Below the pieces are notes generated by a model. The model was not told the origin of the DNA and did not search any database. It saw only the letters and a list, made by a program, of their open reading frames with translations. This document shows, piece by piece, positions 34,479 through 43,999 of a stretch of DNA of 55,461 nucleotides. The position numbers and the translations under genes were made by a program. Positions within the stretch are counted from its first letter, which is position 1. Every line of letters starts with the position of its first letter. The stretch spans positions 1-55,461 of the forward strand of contig NZ_LMUY01000152.1 of assembly GCF_009765685.1 (NCBI RefSeq), in the 5' to 3' direction. The DNA is from Acidisphaera sp. L21 (lineage in GTDB: Bacteria > Pseudomonadota > Alphaproteobacteria > Acetobacterales > Acetobacteraceae).

Positions 34479-35300
34479 TTATCCTGCGATGAACCGGAGC
34501 AGGTCGTGGTTCAGGCGGCCGGGAGCCGTTGCGTGCAGCCCGTGCGGCTCGCCCTCGTATTCGATGAACGTGGCGTGCGGGATGCCGCGAGCGGCGGCGC
34601 GACCACTGGTCCCGGTGGGAACCGTGGCGTCGTCACCCCCATGGACGATTAGCGTCGGCATTGTAAAGGAAGCCAGATCGGGCCGGAAATCCGTCCGGGA
34701 AAAGGCGTCGACGCAGTCCAGGGTCGCTTTCGGGCTGGCCATCACGGCGAGCTGGAACGTCCACTCCAAAAGGGCTGAACTGACGGGGCGGCTCACCAAG
34801 CCAACACCGTAGAACTGCTTGCCGAAAGTTTGTAGGAAGGCGAACCGATCCTCTCGGATCTGCGCCTTCATCGTCTCGAAGATGGCAGGGTCGACGCCGT
34901 CCGGATTCGTGTCGTCCCGCAAGACATAGGGAACCACGGACGACACCAGGACCGCCTTGGCGACACGGGAGGCACCATAGCGCGTCAGGTAGCGGGCGAC
35001 TTCGCCGCCGCCCATGGAAAAGCCAACAAGGGTGACCCCGGTGACGTCGAGCTTGGTCAACACGGCATCCAGGTCGGCGGCGAAGGTATCGTATTCGTAG
35101 GGACCGACCGGGTGGCCGGACTGTCCAAAGCCGCGGCGGTCATATGTGATGACGCGATGCCCGGCTTCGAGCAGCGCCAGTGTCTGGTATTCAAACATGT
35201 CCCCTGTCAGCGGCCAGCCGTGGATGAGGACAACGGGCTTTCCAGTCCCTGCATCCTTCACATGGATGTGGACACTATCGGCGGTGGAGATATGCGGCAT
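34479..35300 (-). CDS. Alpha/beta hydrolase, chloroperoxidase-like
   Basis: A 273-residue alpha/beta hydrolase of the cofactor-free haloperoxidase/esterase group. Oxyanion region VVLIHGWPLTGDMFEYQ (about 22-39), nucleophile elbow GFSMGGGEVARY (Ser about 99), catalytic Asp in HGGDDATVP (about 224) and His in GEPHGLHAT (about 253). Length is standard and all three catalytic residues are present, so it should be an active cytoplasmic esterase or perhydrolase. The physiological substrate is unknown. It stands alone between a PiT stump and an SDR stump. Confidence 0.88.
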   Translation of the reverse strand: MPHISTADSVHIHVKDAGTGKPVVLIHGWPLTGDMFEYQTLALLEAGHRVITYDRRGFGQSGHPVGPYEYDTFAADLDAVLTKLDVTGVTLVGFSMGGGEVARYLTRYGASRVAKAVLVSSVVPYVLRDDTNPDGVDPAIFETMKAQIREDRFAFLQTFGKQFYGVGLVSRPVSSALLEWTFQLAVMASPKATLDCVDAFSRTDFRPDLASFTMPTLIVHGGDDATVPTGTSGRAAARGIPHATFIEYEGEPHGLHATAPGRLNHDLLRFIAG

Positions 35301-35359
35301 TGGAGTTCTCCTTCTGATGCCGCCTCAACCCGGGGCGGCCCGCCGGGTTGCTTGCCCGT

Positions 35360-35475
35360 TATCGGCCAGATGGTTGCGACCGACCCGCCGTCCACCCGCA
35401 GGTTGGCGCCAATGACAGAACGAAGGCGTACCCCAATCCTTGGGCCACGAAGGCCACACTCGGGATCCCGAGCGT
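35360..35475 (-). pseudogene. SDR C-terminal stump
   Basis: In two frames the minus strand reads VAFVAQGLGYAFV and then SVIGANLRVDGGSVATIW, the typical last ~30 residues of a short-chain dehydrogenase. There is a frame change between them, and the rest of the gene is absent. The surrounding gap (35301-35889) holds nothing else I recognise. Confidence 0.55.
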
Positions 35476-35889
35476 CTTGTTGGAAATTGCATCTCTTTCG
35501 AACAAGCGGGACGAGGCCTTGATGCGGCGGGAAGCGCATCGCAGAGTCGTGGCGCAGGCAGTACGCGATGCGGTCGACGACTTCTTCCCCAGTCAAAGTC
35601 GAGGCTTCGAGCCGCACGCCTGACCGCCTTCGAGGCGGGTGTACCCCACTCGTGCAGTCAGCCAAGCTGATTACGTGCAGTCGGATCTAGGTCTTATAAG
35701 AGTGTCGTAGGAGGAAAAATTCGGGGAACTCGCAGCCCGCCGAGGATAGGTAACGCTTTCATCCCGAGGGGCAGGCCAGTCAAAACGGTCGCGCCAGCCT
35801 AGTCCGGCGCCGGGCAGAACAACGGCAAGCCGGAACGCGCTGAGGCACGAGGGGCAAGATGACCGCGACCATGAGCCGACCCGACCCGG

Positions 35890-36984
35890 TCAACTGACGG
35901 AAACGCGCACCCTATGCCAGGCTGCGCTAAGGTATCCCTTGAAGTTCCAGGTGTCGTCCGGCAGCGAAGGCTGGGTTTGCCCGGCGGAGTCCCATGCCCG
36001 CGCGATTAGCTCGTGTTTTCCCACCGCCAAGTCGATCTCAGCCGACCAAAATGTCCAACTCCACGGTGCTTGGACATCGTGATCCAGGACTGCCTGAACC
36101 CACGTCCGACCGCCGTCGGACGACACGTCGACCCGCGCGACCTCCCGCGCCGTTGCGACGGCGTAGCCCCGTATGATGGATGGCCCCGCTCTCAGCTTGG
36201 CATGTAGTGCGGGTTCGCAGATGGCCGCGTTCAAGGGCATTTCGTAAATCGTCATGCCCTTGTCCCAATCCACCGTCTCCGCTGTCACGTCGGGCGGCAG
36301 CAGTTTGTAGTCCCGCTGCTGCATGTGGTTATCGGATGGGCGATCCTGCACGGTAACGGTGCTCAGCCACTTCGGGCTGCGCACCCCCGCAAAGCCTGGA
36401 ACGACGACACGGAGGGGGAAGCCATGCTCCGGCGCGAGCGGCTCCCCATTCACGGCGTAGGCCAGCAGCACCTCCGGCGACAACGCCTTGACCACGGGAA
36501 TGGAGGCGCCGTAGGTGAACCGGCCCTCGTCCGGCATGTCCACTTCGTCGCAGGCCTCGAAGGCCACATGCAGCGAGGGATCGTTGGTCACTCCGGCGGC
36601 CCGAAGGACCTCCGCAAGAGCCACGCCGGTCCACGCGGCGTTGCCAATTGCCCCCGGTGCCCACGGGTCGCCCGACGTCGGCCGAACTGACTGCATGTCG
36701 GCCCGGCGGTTCCCGGCGCATTGCATGACGGCCGTCACGGTGGTTTCGGAGAATTTTCCCCGAAGATCCGCCATCGATAGGTCCAAGGGCGTTGAAACTC
36801 GGCCTACGACGCGGAGCCTGTGGTTGGCGGCGTCCAGGTGCGGGACGTTGCCATGGTTGCGGACGTAGAGGTCGCGCTGCGCCGTCCGCATCGATGCACG
36901 CAGCCTGCCAAGGGGCGGCTCGGCGTTGTATGGCCCTGACGAGCGGACGATCAGATGGTCGTTTGGCGGGCCGGTATTCAACAT
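35890..36984 (-). CDS. Sulfite oxidase-like molybdopterin oxidoreductase
   Basis: A 364-residue protein with the sulfite-oxidase fold. The molybdopterin domain contains the molybdenum-ligating cysteine Cys89 in VMQCAGNRRADM, with FEACDEVDMP and GFPLRVVVPGFAGVRSPKWL, followed by the Mo-co dimerisation domain (about 240-360; SSDGGRTWVQA, WSWTFWSAEIDL, ARAWDSAGQTQP, NFKGYL). No haem domain is fused and no clear signal peptide follows the chosen start, so it is probably soluble. ATG 36984 has AAGGGAA 5 bp upstream; a longer frame to 37059 lacks this. The natural substrate may be sulfite or another small oxidisable compound. It is divergent from a broken LysR gene. Confidence 0.85.
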   Translation of the reverse strand: MLNTGPPNDHLIVRSSGPYNAEPPLGRLRASMRTAQRDLYVRNHGNVPHLDAANHRLRVVGRVSTPLDLSMADLRGKFSETTVTAVMQCAGNRRADMQSVRPTSGDPWAPGAIGNAAWTGVALAEVLRAAGVTNDPSLHVAFEACDEVDMPDEGRFTYGASIPVVKALSPEVLLAYAVNGEPLAPEHGFPLRVVVPGFAGVRSPKWLSTVTVQDRPSDNHMQQRDYKLLPPDVTAETVDWDKGMTIYEMPLNAAICEPALHAKLRAGPSIIRGYAVATAREVARVDVSSDGGRTWVQAVLDHDVQAPWSWTFWSAEIDLAVGKHELIARAWDSAGQTQPSLPDDTWNFKGYLSAAWHRVRVSVS

Positions 36985-37287
36985 GGTCGTTCCCTTGGCA
37001 AATGCAGCCAGTGAGGTAGGTAACGCTGAAAAGCGTGAAACTTTGCCGAAGGCTGGCATCAGATCCCGCTGATTTCGTATTTTCGGCCTTTTGCGACGCC
37101 CACGCAGCGTATCAGCGCAAAGCCGACGCCACCGTCATCCAAGTTGCCTTACCATGATCGAGGGCACCGTTCAGCGAGGCAACTGAACGTTATCGCCGCC
37201 GGAGCGCCACAAGGCCTTTCCGTCAGGTTCCGCTTTTCGAGTGAAGCCTCCCTGTAGCAATAACTATAATTCCCCCGGAGAATAAAC

Positions 37288-37850
37288 GTGGACAGATTTG
37301 CGGCTATGGAGGCGTTCGTCCGGGTTCTGGACACCGGTTCGTTCTCAGCGGCCGCTCGCCAACTCCATGTCGGGCAACCGGCTATTTCGAAGACGATCGC
37401 CCAGTTGGAGGACAGCCTCGGCGTGAAGCTGATGCTCCGCTCCACGCATGGCCTTGCGGCGACCGAAGCCGGGCAGCGGTACTACGAGAGGGCGAAGCGG
37501 GCCATCGAGGAGGCGGAGGAGGCCGACCTTGCCGCGCGAGGCGCAGGCAGTGGATTGGCGGGACGGTTACGGATCTGCGCGGCCGTGACGTTCGCCAGCC
37601 ACCATGTCATCCCGCACTTGCCGACCTTCCTGGCGGCACACCCCGCGCTGGAGACCGAGGTGGTGATGGACGACCGCGCCATCGACCTCATCGAGGACGG
37701 CATCGACGTGGCCCTGCGCATGGGGGTGCTGCCGGACTCCAACCTTTCGGCACGGAAAATCGGCCACTGCCGTCGGCTCGTGGTCGGGACGCCTGCTTAC
37801 TTCGCCCGGGCAGGAGAGCCGACCGCACCGGGCGATTTTCTCGGGCACGC
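37288..37850 (+). pseudogene. LysR regulator, 3'-truncated
   Basis: From GTG 37288 (GGAG upstream) the frame encodes a good LysR N-terminus: HTH (FSAAARQLHVGQPAISKTIA), linker and the first effector subdomain (LRICAAVTFASHHVIPHLP to GTPAYFARAGEPTAPGDFLG). At about 37850 LysR sequence stops in mid-domain and is replaced by the tail of an SDR gene in another frame. About 110 C-terminal residues are missing, so effector response should be lost. The HTH could still bind DNA. It was probably the regulator of the divergent sulfite-oxidase-like gene. Confidence 0.8.
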
Positions 37851-37859
37851 GTCGAGACG

Positions 37860-38057
37860 GAAATGTTTCGCCGCGCCACGCCCGCTGGCAGCGAGGCCGA
37901 GCGTATCTTCCTCCAAAACATCCCGATGCGGCGATTGGCCAGGCCGGAGGAGATCGCCGCTGCGGTTGCCTTCATGATGTCGGAGGATGCCAGCTACATA
38001 ACCGGGCAGACCTTGTTCGTCGACGGCGGCGGATCTATCGGAAAAGCCGCCGTTTGA
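37860..38057 (+). pseudogene. SDR C-terminal fragment fused behind LysR
   Basis: The frame reads FLQNIPMRRLARPEEIAAAV then FMMSEDASYITGQTLFVDGG, the last ~60 residues of a short-chain dehydrogenase, with its natural stop at 38055. The Rossmann fold and active site are missing. It abuts the truncated LysR gene at about 37850-37860, the scar of a deletion. Confidence 0.75.
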
Positions 38058-38294
38058 GTGAAAGCCAGGCCGTCTCGCTGCCCGAGAAGCCATTGCCGAA
38101 CGCTCTCGGTCGCCGCTGGCTGGCGCGGCCTGCGGAGAGTGACGACGTACGAGTCCAACGCGCCACGCATCGTCGGCTCGAAGGCTTGGACCAGCCGATC
38201 GGCCTTCAAATCCTCTTCCACCAGGAAGCGATTGCCTGGCGGCCGCCTCGAAGGCGCGCAGGGCGTTCAGCGCGGGCATACGAGGCTTGTTCAT
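38058..38294 (-). pseudogene. GcvA-type LysR remnant (both ends kept, middle deleted)
   Basis: From ATG 38294 the frame MNKPRMPALNALRAFEAAAR is a typical GcvA-like LysR start. After about 21 codons (near 38225) it changes frame into RFLVEEDLKADRLVQAFEPT and then ALDSYVVTLRRPRQP and VRQWLLGQ, the C-terminal end of the same kind of regulator. Roughly 230 central codons have been removed. The 3' end runs into the SDR fragment on the other strand. Confidence 0.7.
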
Positions 38295-38390
38295 GCGATA
38301 GTTTTTATACTGGGATGACGCCGATTATCTTCATAGTCGTTCGCGGCCCAGCTTGCCATATCAGTCTTCGAACGAGCGAAGAGGCGAATC

Positions 38391-39092
38391 ATGGGCGACA
38401 AGGTGGCTATCATCACGGCAGGCGGCAGCGGTATCGGCGCGGCAGCGGTCCGACGTCTTGCCTCCGACGGATACCAAGTCGCCGTTCTGTCTTCCTCCGG
38501 CAAGGGCGAGGCATTGGCAACTGAATTGGGCGGCCTGGGCATCACTGGGTCGAACCGGTCCAATGACGATCTCAAGCGCCTCGTCGATAGCACGATGTCG
38601 CGGTGGGGCCGGATCGACGTGCTGGTCAACAGCGCGGGCCACGGCCCACGCGCCCCCATCTTGGAGATAACGGACCAGCAATGGGGCGAGGGAATGGACG
38701 TCTACCTGATGAACGTGATCCGGTCGGTTCGCCTGGTCGCGCCTATCATGCAGGCGCAGAAAGGCGGCGCGATCGTCAACATCTCGACCGCTTGGGTATC
38801 CGAGCCGGACAGCATGTTCCCGACTTCGGCCATGTTCCGGGCCGCCCTTGCCGTTTACACCAAGATCTTCACCGACACCTTTGCAGCCGATGGCATCCGG
38901 ATGAACAACGTGCTTCCCGGCTGGATCGACAGCCTACCCGCCACTGAGGAGCGGCGGCAGAGCGTCCCGCTGGGCCGCTACGGCACGGCCGACGAGGTCG
39001 CCGCGACAATTGCCTTCCTCGCGTCCGATGGTGCAGGTTACATCACCGGACAGAGCATCCGCGTCGACGGCGGTCTTACGCGTTCGGTTTGA
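38391..39092 (+). CDS. SDR-family oxidoreductase with atypical active site
   Basis: A 233-residue short-chain dehydrogenase fold. NAD(P)-binding GGSGIGAAAVRRL (about 11-23), DVLVNSAGHG (about 77-86), IVNISTAW (about 125), and the C-terminal IAFLASDGAGYITGQSIRVD then GG. At the usual YxxxK position the sequence is PTSAMFRAALAV, so the catalytic Tyr/Lys pair appears replaced by Ser/Arg. A subgroup of SDR proteins looks like this and may have a different chemistry or none. It is close to a ribosome-site-like GCGAAGAGGCG upstream of ATG 38391. Substrate is unknown. Confidence 0.82.
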   Translation: MGDKVAIITAGGSGIGAAAVRRLASDGYQVAVLSSSGKGEALATELGGLGITGSNRSNDDLKRLVDSTMSRWGRIDVLVNSAGHGPRAPILEITDQQWGEGMDVYLMNVIRSVRLVAPIMQAQKGGAIVNISTAWVSEPDSMFPTSAMFRAALAVYTKIFTDTFAADGIRMNNVLPGWIDSLPATEERRQSVPLGRYGTADEVAATIAFLASDGAGYITGQSIRVDGGLTRSV

Positions 39093-39420
39093 TTGAAGGC
39101 AGGCATCGCCCTACTCCACTGCTTCAGCGGATTGGGGCGGCGTCCTTCGTCTAGTCGACCAAGTGGCTGCTGCGGTCGCCTACGATCATCCTCATCCCGG
39201 GCACATCGTCGATGGCCGATCTCAGAAGAGAACGTGGTCACCCGAGCATCGAGCTAACCGACGGTGAGATGACAACCCTCGGCCAACGGACGCCGTGCAT
39301 GGCGGGCGCCACAGCGGCTAGACTGCGCTCGTCATACGGCGCACCCTGCGCAGATTGCGCTTTATGGCCCTGAAGGCCAAGGCGCTAGTCCGGTAGACGT
39401 GAGCCGGATGGGAGATTTGG
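39093..39420. other. Intergenic region
   Basis: About 330 bp between two plus-strand genes with no recognisable coding, repeat or regulatory signal; the promoter of the Fe-S gene is expected here. Confidence 0.4.
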
Positions 39421-40749
39421 ATGACACCAGCTTTACGTCGGGCCGCGTTCGGCGCGGCTCTCAACGGCCGGATCGCATCGGAGGTCCTCGACGCATGCCA
39501 GGCTTGCGGAGCCTGCGTCGACGCTTGTCCCATGGCGGTGCCCGGCGGGGTCGACACCGGCGATGCGCCCGGCGTGGTGCTGGGCGTGTTGGACCTGCTG
39601 CACGGCGGCGAAGGCACGCCGGATGCCCGGCGGTGGGCGCAGGTGTGCAGTGGGAGCGGCAAATGCATCCCCGCCTGCGATTACGGCGTCAATCCGAGGT
39701 TTATGATGTATCTGGCGCGCGCGACGCTGAAGCAACGTGCCGCCGGTGATGAGGTGGAGACAATCGCCGCGGCCGGATTCGCAGGGCTGGCGCGCGGGGT
39801 TAAGCTGCTCTCGCGCCTGCAACTGGCACCTGACGCGCTGGCGCGGATCAATCCTCCGCCGAAGCGGCGGGCGATAGCGGAACCGGCAATGGTGCCGGAT
39901 GTGGTGTTCTATACCGGGTGCAACTTGCTGAAGACGCCGCATATCGCGCTGATCTGTCTGGACGTGCTCGATCGCCTGGAGGTCCGATACGAAGTGATGG
40001 GTGGCGTATCGCATTGCTGCGGCGTGATGCAACTCAACGCCGGGGATGTCACCGGCTCCAACAGGGTCGCCCTGAACTCCATCGACAAGCTAGCGGCACC
40101 GGGGGCCGAGCGGATACTGTCCTGGTGCCCGAGTTGCCAGATCCACTTCGGCGAGATCCACCTGCCCACGTACACAGCCGCCACCGGCGATAAGCCGTTC
40201 GATTTCGATCCATTCTATGGGTTCCTGGAGGAGCGGCTGGACGATTTGCGACCGCTGCTGCGGCATCGGGTCGAGAAGCGAGTGGCTCTGGATGAGCGCT
40301 CCGGGCACCCCGCAATCAATCGTGCGGTGCGGGCGGTCTTAGGGGCGATCCCCGGGCTGGAGTTGGTGGAGTTGGACGTCACCCGGGCGGGCGTGATGTC
40401 CAACAGCCTAACCGTGCTGCCGGACTTCAAGCGGCATTTACGGGAACAGGAGTTTGCGGCGGCGGAGGCAGCCGGGGTGACCACGTTGGCGACGGTATTC
40501 CACGCGTGCCACCGAGAGTTGGTCCAGTACAGCCCGGGAGTAACCTTCGAGATCATCAACGCGATCGAGTTGCTGGGCGAGAGCATGGGGATCCGGCACG
40601 CCGATCTCTACCAGCAGCTTGTGTTGCTGCAGGACGTTGACGCGATCATCGCCGAGAGTGCCGAGAGGGTGAACGAATACGACCTTCCATTGGACGACCT
40701 GCGCGATGTGGTGTTGCGCGAAATGGTGGGGAGTGCGGGGCGGTCCTAA
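39421..40749 (+). CDS. HdrB/GlpC-like iron-sulfur oxidoreductase
   Basis: A 442-residue protein. The N-terminal ferredoxin-like part has two cysteine clusters, CQACGACVDACPM (about 22-34) and CSGSGKCIPACDYG (about 79-92; the second cluster is irregular). Two CCG-type domains follow: YTGCNLLKTPHIAL ... SHCCGVMQLNAGDV ... SWCPSCQIHFGE, and FHACHRELVQY. This is the architecture of heterodisulfide-reductase subunit-B-like or GlpC-like proteins, which pass electrons to disulfides or quinones. No partner flavoprotein or membrane subunit is adjacent, so its role is open. It looks full-length. Confidence 0.82.
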   Translation: MTPALRRAAFGAALNGRIASEVLDACQACGACVDACPMAVPGGVDTGDAPGVVLGVLDLLHGGEGTPDARRWAQVCSGSGKCIPACDYGVNPRFMMYLARATLKQRAAGDEVETIAAAGFAGLARGVKLLSRLQLAPDALARINPPPKRRAIAEPAMVPDVVFYTGCNLLKTPHIALICLDVLDRLEVRYEVMGGVSHCCGVMQLNAGDVTGSNRVALNSIDKLAAPGAERILSWCPSCQIHFGEIHLPTYTAATGDKPFDFDPFYGFLEERLDDLRPLLRHRVEKRVALDERSGHPAINRAVRAVLGAIPGLELVELDVTRAGVMSNSLTVLPDFKRHLREQEFAAAEAAGVTTLATVFHACHRELVQYSPGVTFEIINAIELLGESMGIRHADLYQQLVLLQDVDAIIAESAERVNEYDLPLDDLRDVVLREMVGSAGRS

Positions 40750-40942
40750 GCAATCGCCGAATCTCCTTCTTATTCACTCCAGCAGCCGCAATTCGGAGCG
40801 AATTTGATAACCAGGCATCCGGGTAGCTTCGAACGAACGCTCCAATCGGCGCAGGGCGTTCCTTCTCCCTTCAATCAGGCGGAAAGCGGCGCCGTTCGGC
40901 TGCAAAAGGCTGCTTCGGGTACCTGGCGATTGGGGTTGAGCG

Positions 40943-41848
40943 ATGACGAAGGGCTTTGAGTTCGATGCCCTAAAGGCACTGGGATGCATCGTCGAGAGGC
41001 GAAGCTTCGCCGCCGCGGCGAGGGAGATGCAGGTGTCCCGGTCCGCGCTGAGCGAGATGATCCGCAAACTCGAAGCCCGGCTTGGCGTGCAACTGCTCAA
41101 CAGGACGACGAGGAGCGTCAGCCCTACCGAAGCCTGCATCGCGCTCTTGAGCCGGTTCGAGCCTGCCGCGGCAGAAATCGGTGCCGCCTTGGATAGTGCC
41201 CGCATGGAGGTCGGCCGGGTGTCGGGCACAGTTCGCGTCCATGCGCAGCGGCTCGGTTACGAGATGATTCTGCGACCGGCCATGGCTTCCTTCCTTGCGG
41301 AGAACCCAGAGGTCGCGCTGGACCTGAGCCTGGACGATGCGACAATCGACATCGTGGCCGGTGGGTTCGACGTTGGGATCCGGCTTGGAGAACTGCTGGA
41401 CCAGGACGTGGTCGGCATACCAATGGGACCCGAGTTGCGCCAAGTGCCGGTCGCCTCTCCAGCCTACCTGGAGCGCCATGGCCGCCCAGTCGTTCCGAAG
41501 GACCTTCTGTCGCATCGGTGCGTCACGTTTCGATGGCCGGGTCGGGATGCCGTCTATGCTTGGGAGTTCCGCCAGCCAGACGGCGTTTGGTTTTCGGTCC
41601 CGGTAAGCGGCCCTCTGGTCTTGAATGACCAGCGGGCTGCCGTCGACGCCGCCGTTGCCGGGGTCGGAGTGGCTTTTTGGGTCGAAAGCGAACTTCGCCA
41701 GCTCATCGAAGCGGGCCAACTCGTCCCCCTGCTCGTCGATTGGTGCGGTGGTTTTCCCGGCTTCTCGTTGTTCTTCCCTCGCGGACGTCATCGTTCCGCA
41801 GCGATGCAGGCTCTCATCATCTCTCTGAGACGCCATTTCGAGCGCTGA
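40943..41848 (+). CDS. LysR-family transcriptional regulator
   Basis: A 301-residue intact LysR protein: HTH AAAAREMQVSRSALSEMIRK (about 21-40), then LGVQLLNRTTRSVSPTEA, the linker and a full effector domain ending ALIISLRRHFER. It belongs to the group often called CrgA/AaeR-like. It precedes an SDR gene on the same strand by 117 bp, and that gene may be its target. No ribosome site of note was seen. Confidence 0.9.
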   Translation: MTKGFEFDALKALGCIVERRSFAAAAREMQVSRSALSEMIRKLEARLGVQLLNRTTRSVSPTEACIALLSRFEPAAAEIGAALDSARMEVGRVSGTVRVHAQRLGYEMILRPAMASFLAENPEVALDLSLDDATIDIVAGGFDVGIRLGELLDQDVVGIPMGPELRQVPVASPAYLERHGRPVVPKDLLSHRCVTFRWPGRDAVYAWEFRQPDGVWFSVPVSGPLVLNDQRAAVDAAVAGVGVAFWVESELRQLIEAGQLVPLLVDWCGGFPGFSLFFPRGRHRSAAMQALIISLRRHFER

Positions 41849-41965
41849 CCCGTCGCAGCGCAGGATTGTACGTCGAAAGCTGAACACGGCATGCGGGTTC
41901 CGGCGGCTTCTTGCGCGATGCCACCAGGCCCAAGTTCGGAACCTCGCAACTAAAAGGAATGCAGC

Positions 41966-42721
41966 ATGACGGAAAACCTCGCTAACGAGATGGTCGGCAA
42001 AGTAGTGCTCGTCACCGGCGCTGCAACAGGCATCGGACGCGCCACCGCCGAACTTTTCCACTCCCGCGGTGCGTTCGTCATCGCCGAAGACATCAATCCA
42101 AAGGTTGAGGCGCTGGCGCGTAACGGCATCGTTCCCCTCGTCGCGGACGTGACGAAGGAGGAGAGCGCCGAGCGCGCCGTGGCCGTCGCCCGCGGCAAGT
42201 TCGGTCGACTGGATGTGCTGGTCAACAACGCGGGCATCATCATCAACAAACTGGTGGTAGACATGACCCTGGACGACTGGAATTCCATCCTCGCCGTCAA
42301 CGCGACCGGCGCGTTCCTGCATGCCCGAGCGGCGATGCGAGCCATGATCCCGCAGGGCTCGGGCGCAATTGTCAACGTCGGCTCTTACGCCTGCTTCCAA
42401 GCTTTCCCGACCATCGCCGCCTACGCCGCCTCGAAGGGCGCCCTGGCCCAACTGACACGGGCGCTTGCCTTGGAGGCGATTGGACACGGAATTCGCGTGA
42501 ACGCCGTCGGCTCGGGGGACGCGGTCACCAACATCCTCGACAAGGTCCATGCCGATGGCTTCGCCGCTCTGACCGAACATGGAAAAAGTGCGCCAATCGG
42601 TCGCGCCGCGCAGCCAGAGGAAATTGCCGAGGTCATCGCATTCCTGGCTTCGCCGCGGGCGAGCTACATCGTGGGTGCCGTCGTCATGGCCGATGGAGGC
42701 ATGAGCGTCGGCGTGGGGTGA
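41966..42721 (+). CDS. SDR-family NAD(P)-dependent oxidoreductase
   Basis: A 251-residue classical SDR. TGAATGIGRAT (about 18-28) binds the cofactor, NNAG lies at about 90, the catalytic Ser is in IVNVGSYA, and YAASK (about 153-157) supplies Tyr and Lys. The C-terminus IAFLASPRASYIVGAVVMAD is normal. AAAGGA precedes ATG 41966. All residues needed for activity are present. Substrate is unknown; it is probably controlled by the LysR gene just upstream. Confidence 0.9.
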   Translation: MTENLANEMVGKVVLVTGAATGIGRATAELFHSRGAFVIAEDINPKVEALARNGIVPLVADVTKEESAERAVAVARGKFGRLDVLVNNAGIIINKLVVDMTLDDWNSILAVNATGAFLHARAAMRAMIPQGSGAIVNVGSYACFQAFPTIAAYAASKGALAQLTRALALEAIGHGIRVNAVGSGDAVTNILDKVHADGFAALTEHGKSAPIGRAAQPEEIAEVIAFLASPRASYIVGAVVMADGGMSVGVG

Positions 42722-43317
42722 CGTTACCGGTCCAAATGCAAGAACAGCCAAATTCTGCTGACTTTCGGCAACCGCCCGAGTGCGGCGCGGATACATTTTG
42801 ACGTAGATGGTGGGACGGGACGGCCGTTTTCTAGCGGTTGTCCCTGTTTCCATATTGTCAGCGACGCCGCGCCTGTCTTCGCGAGGCGGTTCGCTTGGAT
42901 GCCTCTAGCTCATTATTCCGCCGGTAAACTTCGGTCCGCCGAACGTTGACCCAGCGATTGTCTTCGCACAACCGCGAACCAGTCATCGGCCCGATGTCGT
43001 CGGGAACGCCCGGCTGCCCGCGTGCGCTTACTTGGGGGACCTGGCGGTTGATATCCCGGTTGTCGCGCGCCATGCTGCCTTTAAAGTCCGGCTGGATTGC
43101 GCCGGGAGCCACGACGTTGACGGCACTCCGTCGGCTTGCAAGCTCCAGATTGCTCGGCCGCTGAAAGATGGCCCACCCCCAAGATCCCGCCTCGGTAGTC
43201 ATGCACGTCTTGTCGGTTCGGAGGACCGACTGCAATCCCCCGTCGACAGTGTCTCAGTTGGAAAAGCAAAGCGCGGCCTGGCGCGGTTTAGCGACGCCTG
43301 GTGGGCATCTGCGTGGC
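42722..43317 (-). pseudogene. Gap with SDR C-terminal remnant
   Basis: On the minus strand, about 43130-42900, the frame reads SAVNVVAPGAIQPDFKGSMA, then GQPGVPDDIGPMTGSRLCED and NRWVNVRRTEV. This is the last third of an SDR of the type ending 'DDNRWVNAQRIEVSGG'. The first two thirds and the proper terminus are lost. The rest of the interval shows no gene. Confidence 0.6.
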
Positions 43318-43881
43318 TCAACAGCAGAATGCTCGAACCCGCTGGGCGATATCCTCCACTGAGAGAACCTCGTCGGGATGATCGGCTGAGATGGCCCGAA
43401 GCGGCATGGATGGTCGCTCTGCATCGGATGGACGCTGAACCAGAGCGGTTCCACCTCTTTCCCTGACCCGGCGCAGGCCCAGAGCGCCGTCTCCGTCGCC
43501 GCCGCTGAGCACGATGCCGAGAACGCGCTCGCCGTAAAATTCCGCCGCCGAGACGAACAGCGGATCGGCAGCCGGTCGCATGTTGTGAACTTTGGGGCCG
43601 CGGTTCAGGCGGATGACGCCGGGTTCGAGCACCATATGGGTGTCCGGCGGCGCAACGTAGGTACGACCATCGGCGACCGCCTCACCATCCGACGGAAAAC
43701 CGGTCGGCGGCCCGTTCCGGCGCGCGAGCAGCGACGGCAAGACGCTTCGCTTGGGTCCGATGTGAATGGCGAGGAACACGGACCCGGCGCAGCCGCGCGT
43801 TAGCGGCTCCAGGATCCGTCTGACCGGATGCAGGCTTCCCAACGAACCGGCGATGACCACGATTGCCGTCATGGGTTTCAT
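43318..43881 (-). CDS. Stand-alone CheB-type methylesterase domain protein
   Basis: A 187-residue protein consisting only of a CheB methylesterase domain; chemotaxis CheB proteins normally also carry a receiver domain. The nucleophilic serine is in IVVIAGSLGSLHPVRRIL (canonical GxSxGG, here slightly changed), followed by LAIHIGPKR (His), RTYVAPPDTHMVLEPGVIRL and SGGDGDGALGLRRVRERGG (Asp). No receptor, cheR or che operon is nearby. Such small CheB-like proteins occur next to sensory genes in alphaproteobacteria, and the phytochrome and response regulator are 1-4 kb away. Activity is plausible but unproven. Confidence 0.8.
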   Translation of the reverse strand: MKPMTAIVVIAGSLGSLHPVRRILEPLTRGCAGSVFLAIHIGPKRSVLPSLLARRNGPPTGFPSDGEAVADGRTYVAPPDTHMVLEPGVIRLNRGPKVHNMRPAADPLFVSAAEFYGERVLGIVLSGGDGDGALGLRRVRERGGTALVQRPSDAERPSMPLRAISADHPDEVLSVEDIAQRVRAFCC

Positions 43882-43999
43882 GATGCCGTATTGTGTAAAT
43901 CAATGCGAATCCGGGCCGTCCGGCCCGGCTTTCACTGGCGCGACGACCTGTCGAACGTCGTCCGGTGAAACCTCCAGACCGCTGGGCGTTTGACGCCGC

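Noticed and set aside
40970-42853. A 627-codon open frame on the minus strand
   Set aside because: It runs antisense through an intact LysR and an intact SDR gene; its composition is that of a high-GC shadow frame and no domain is visible.
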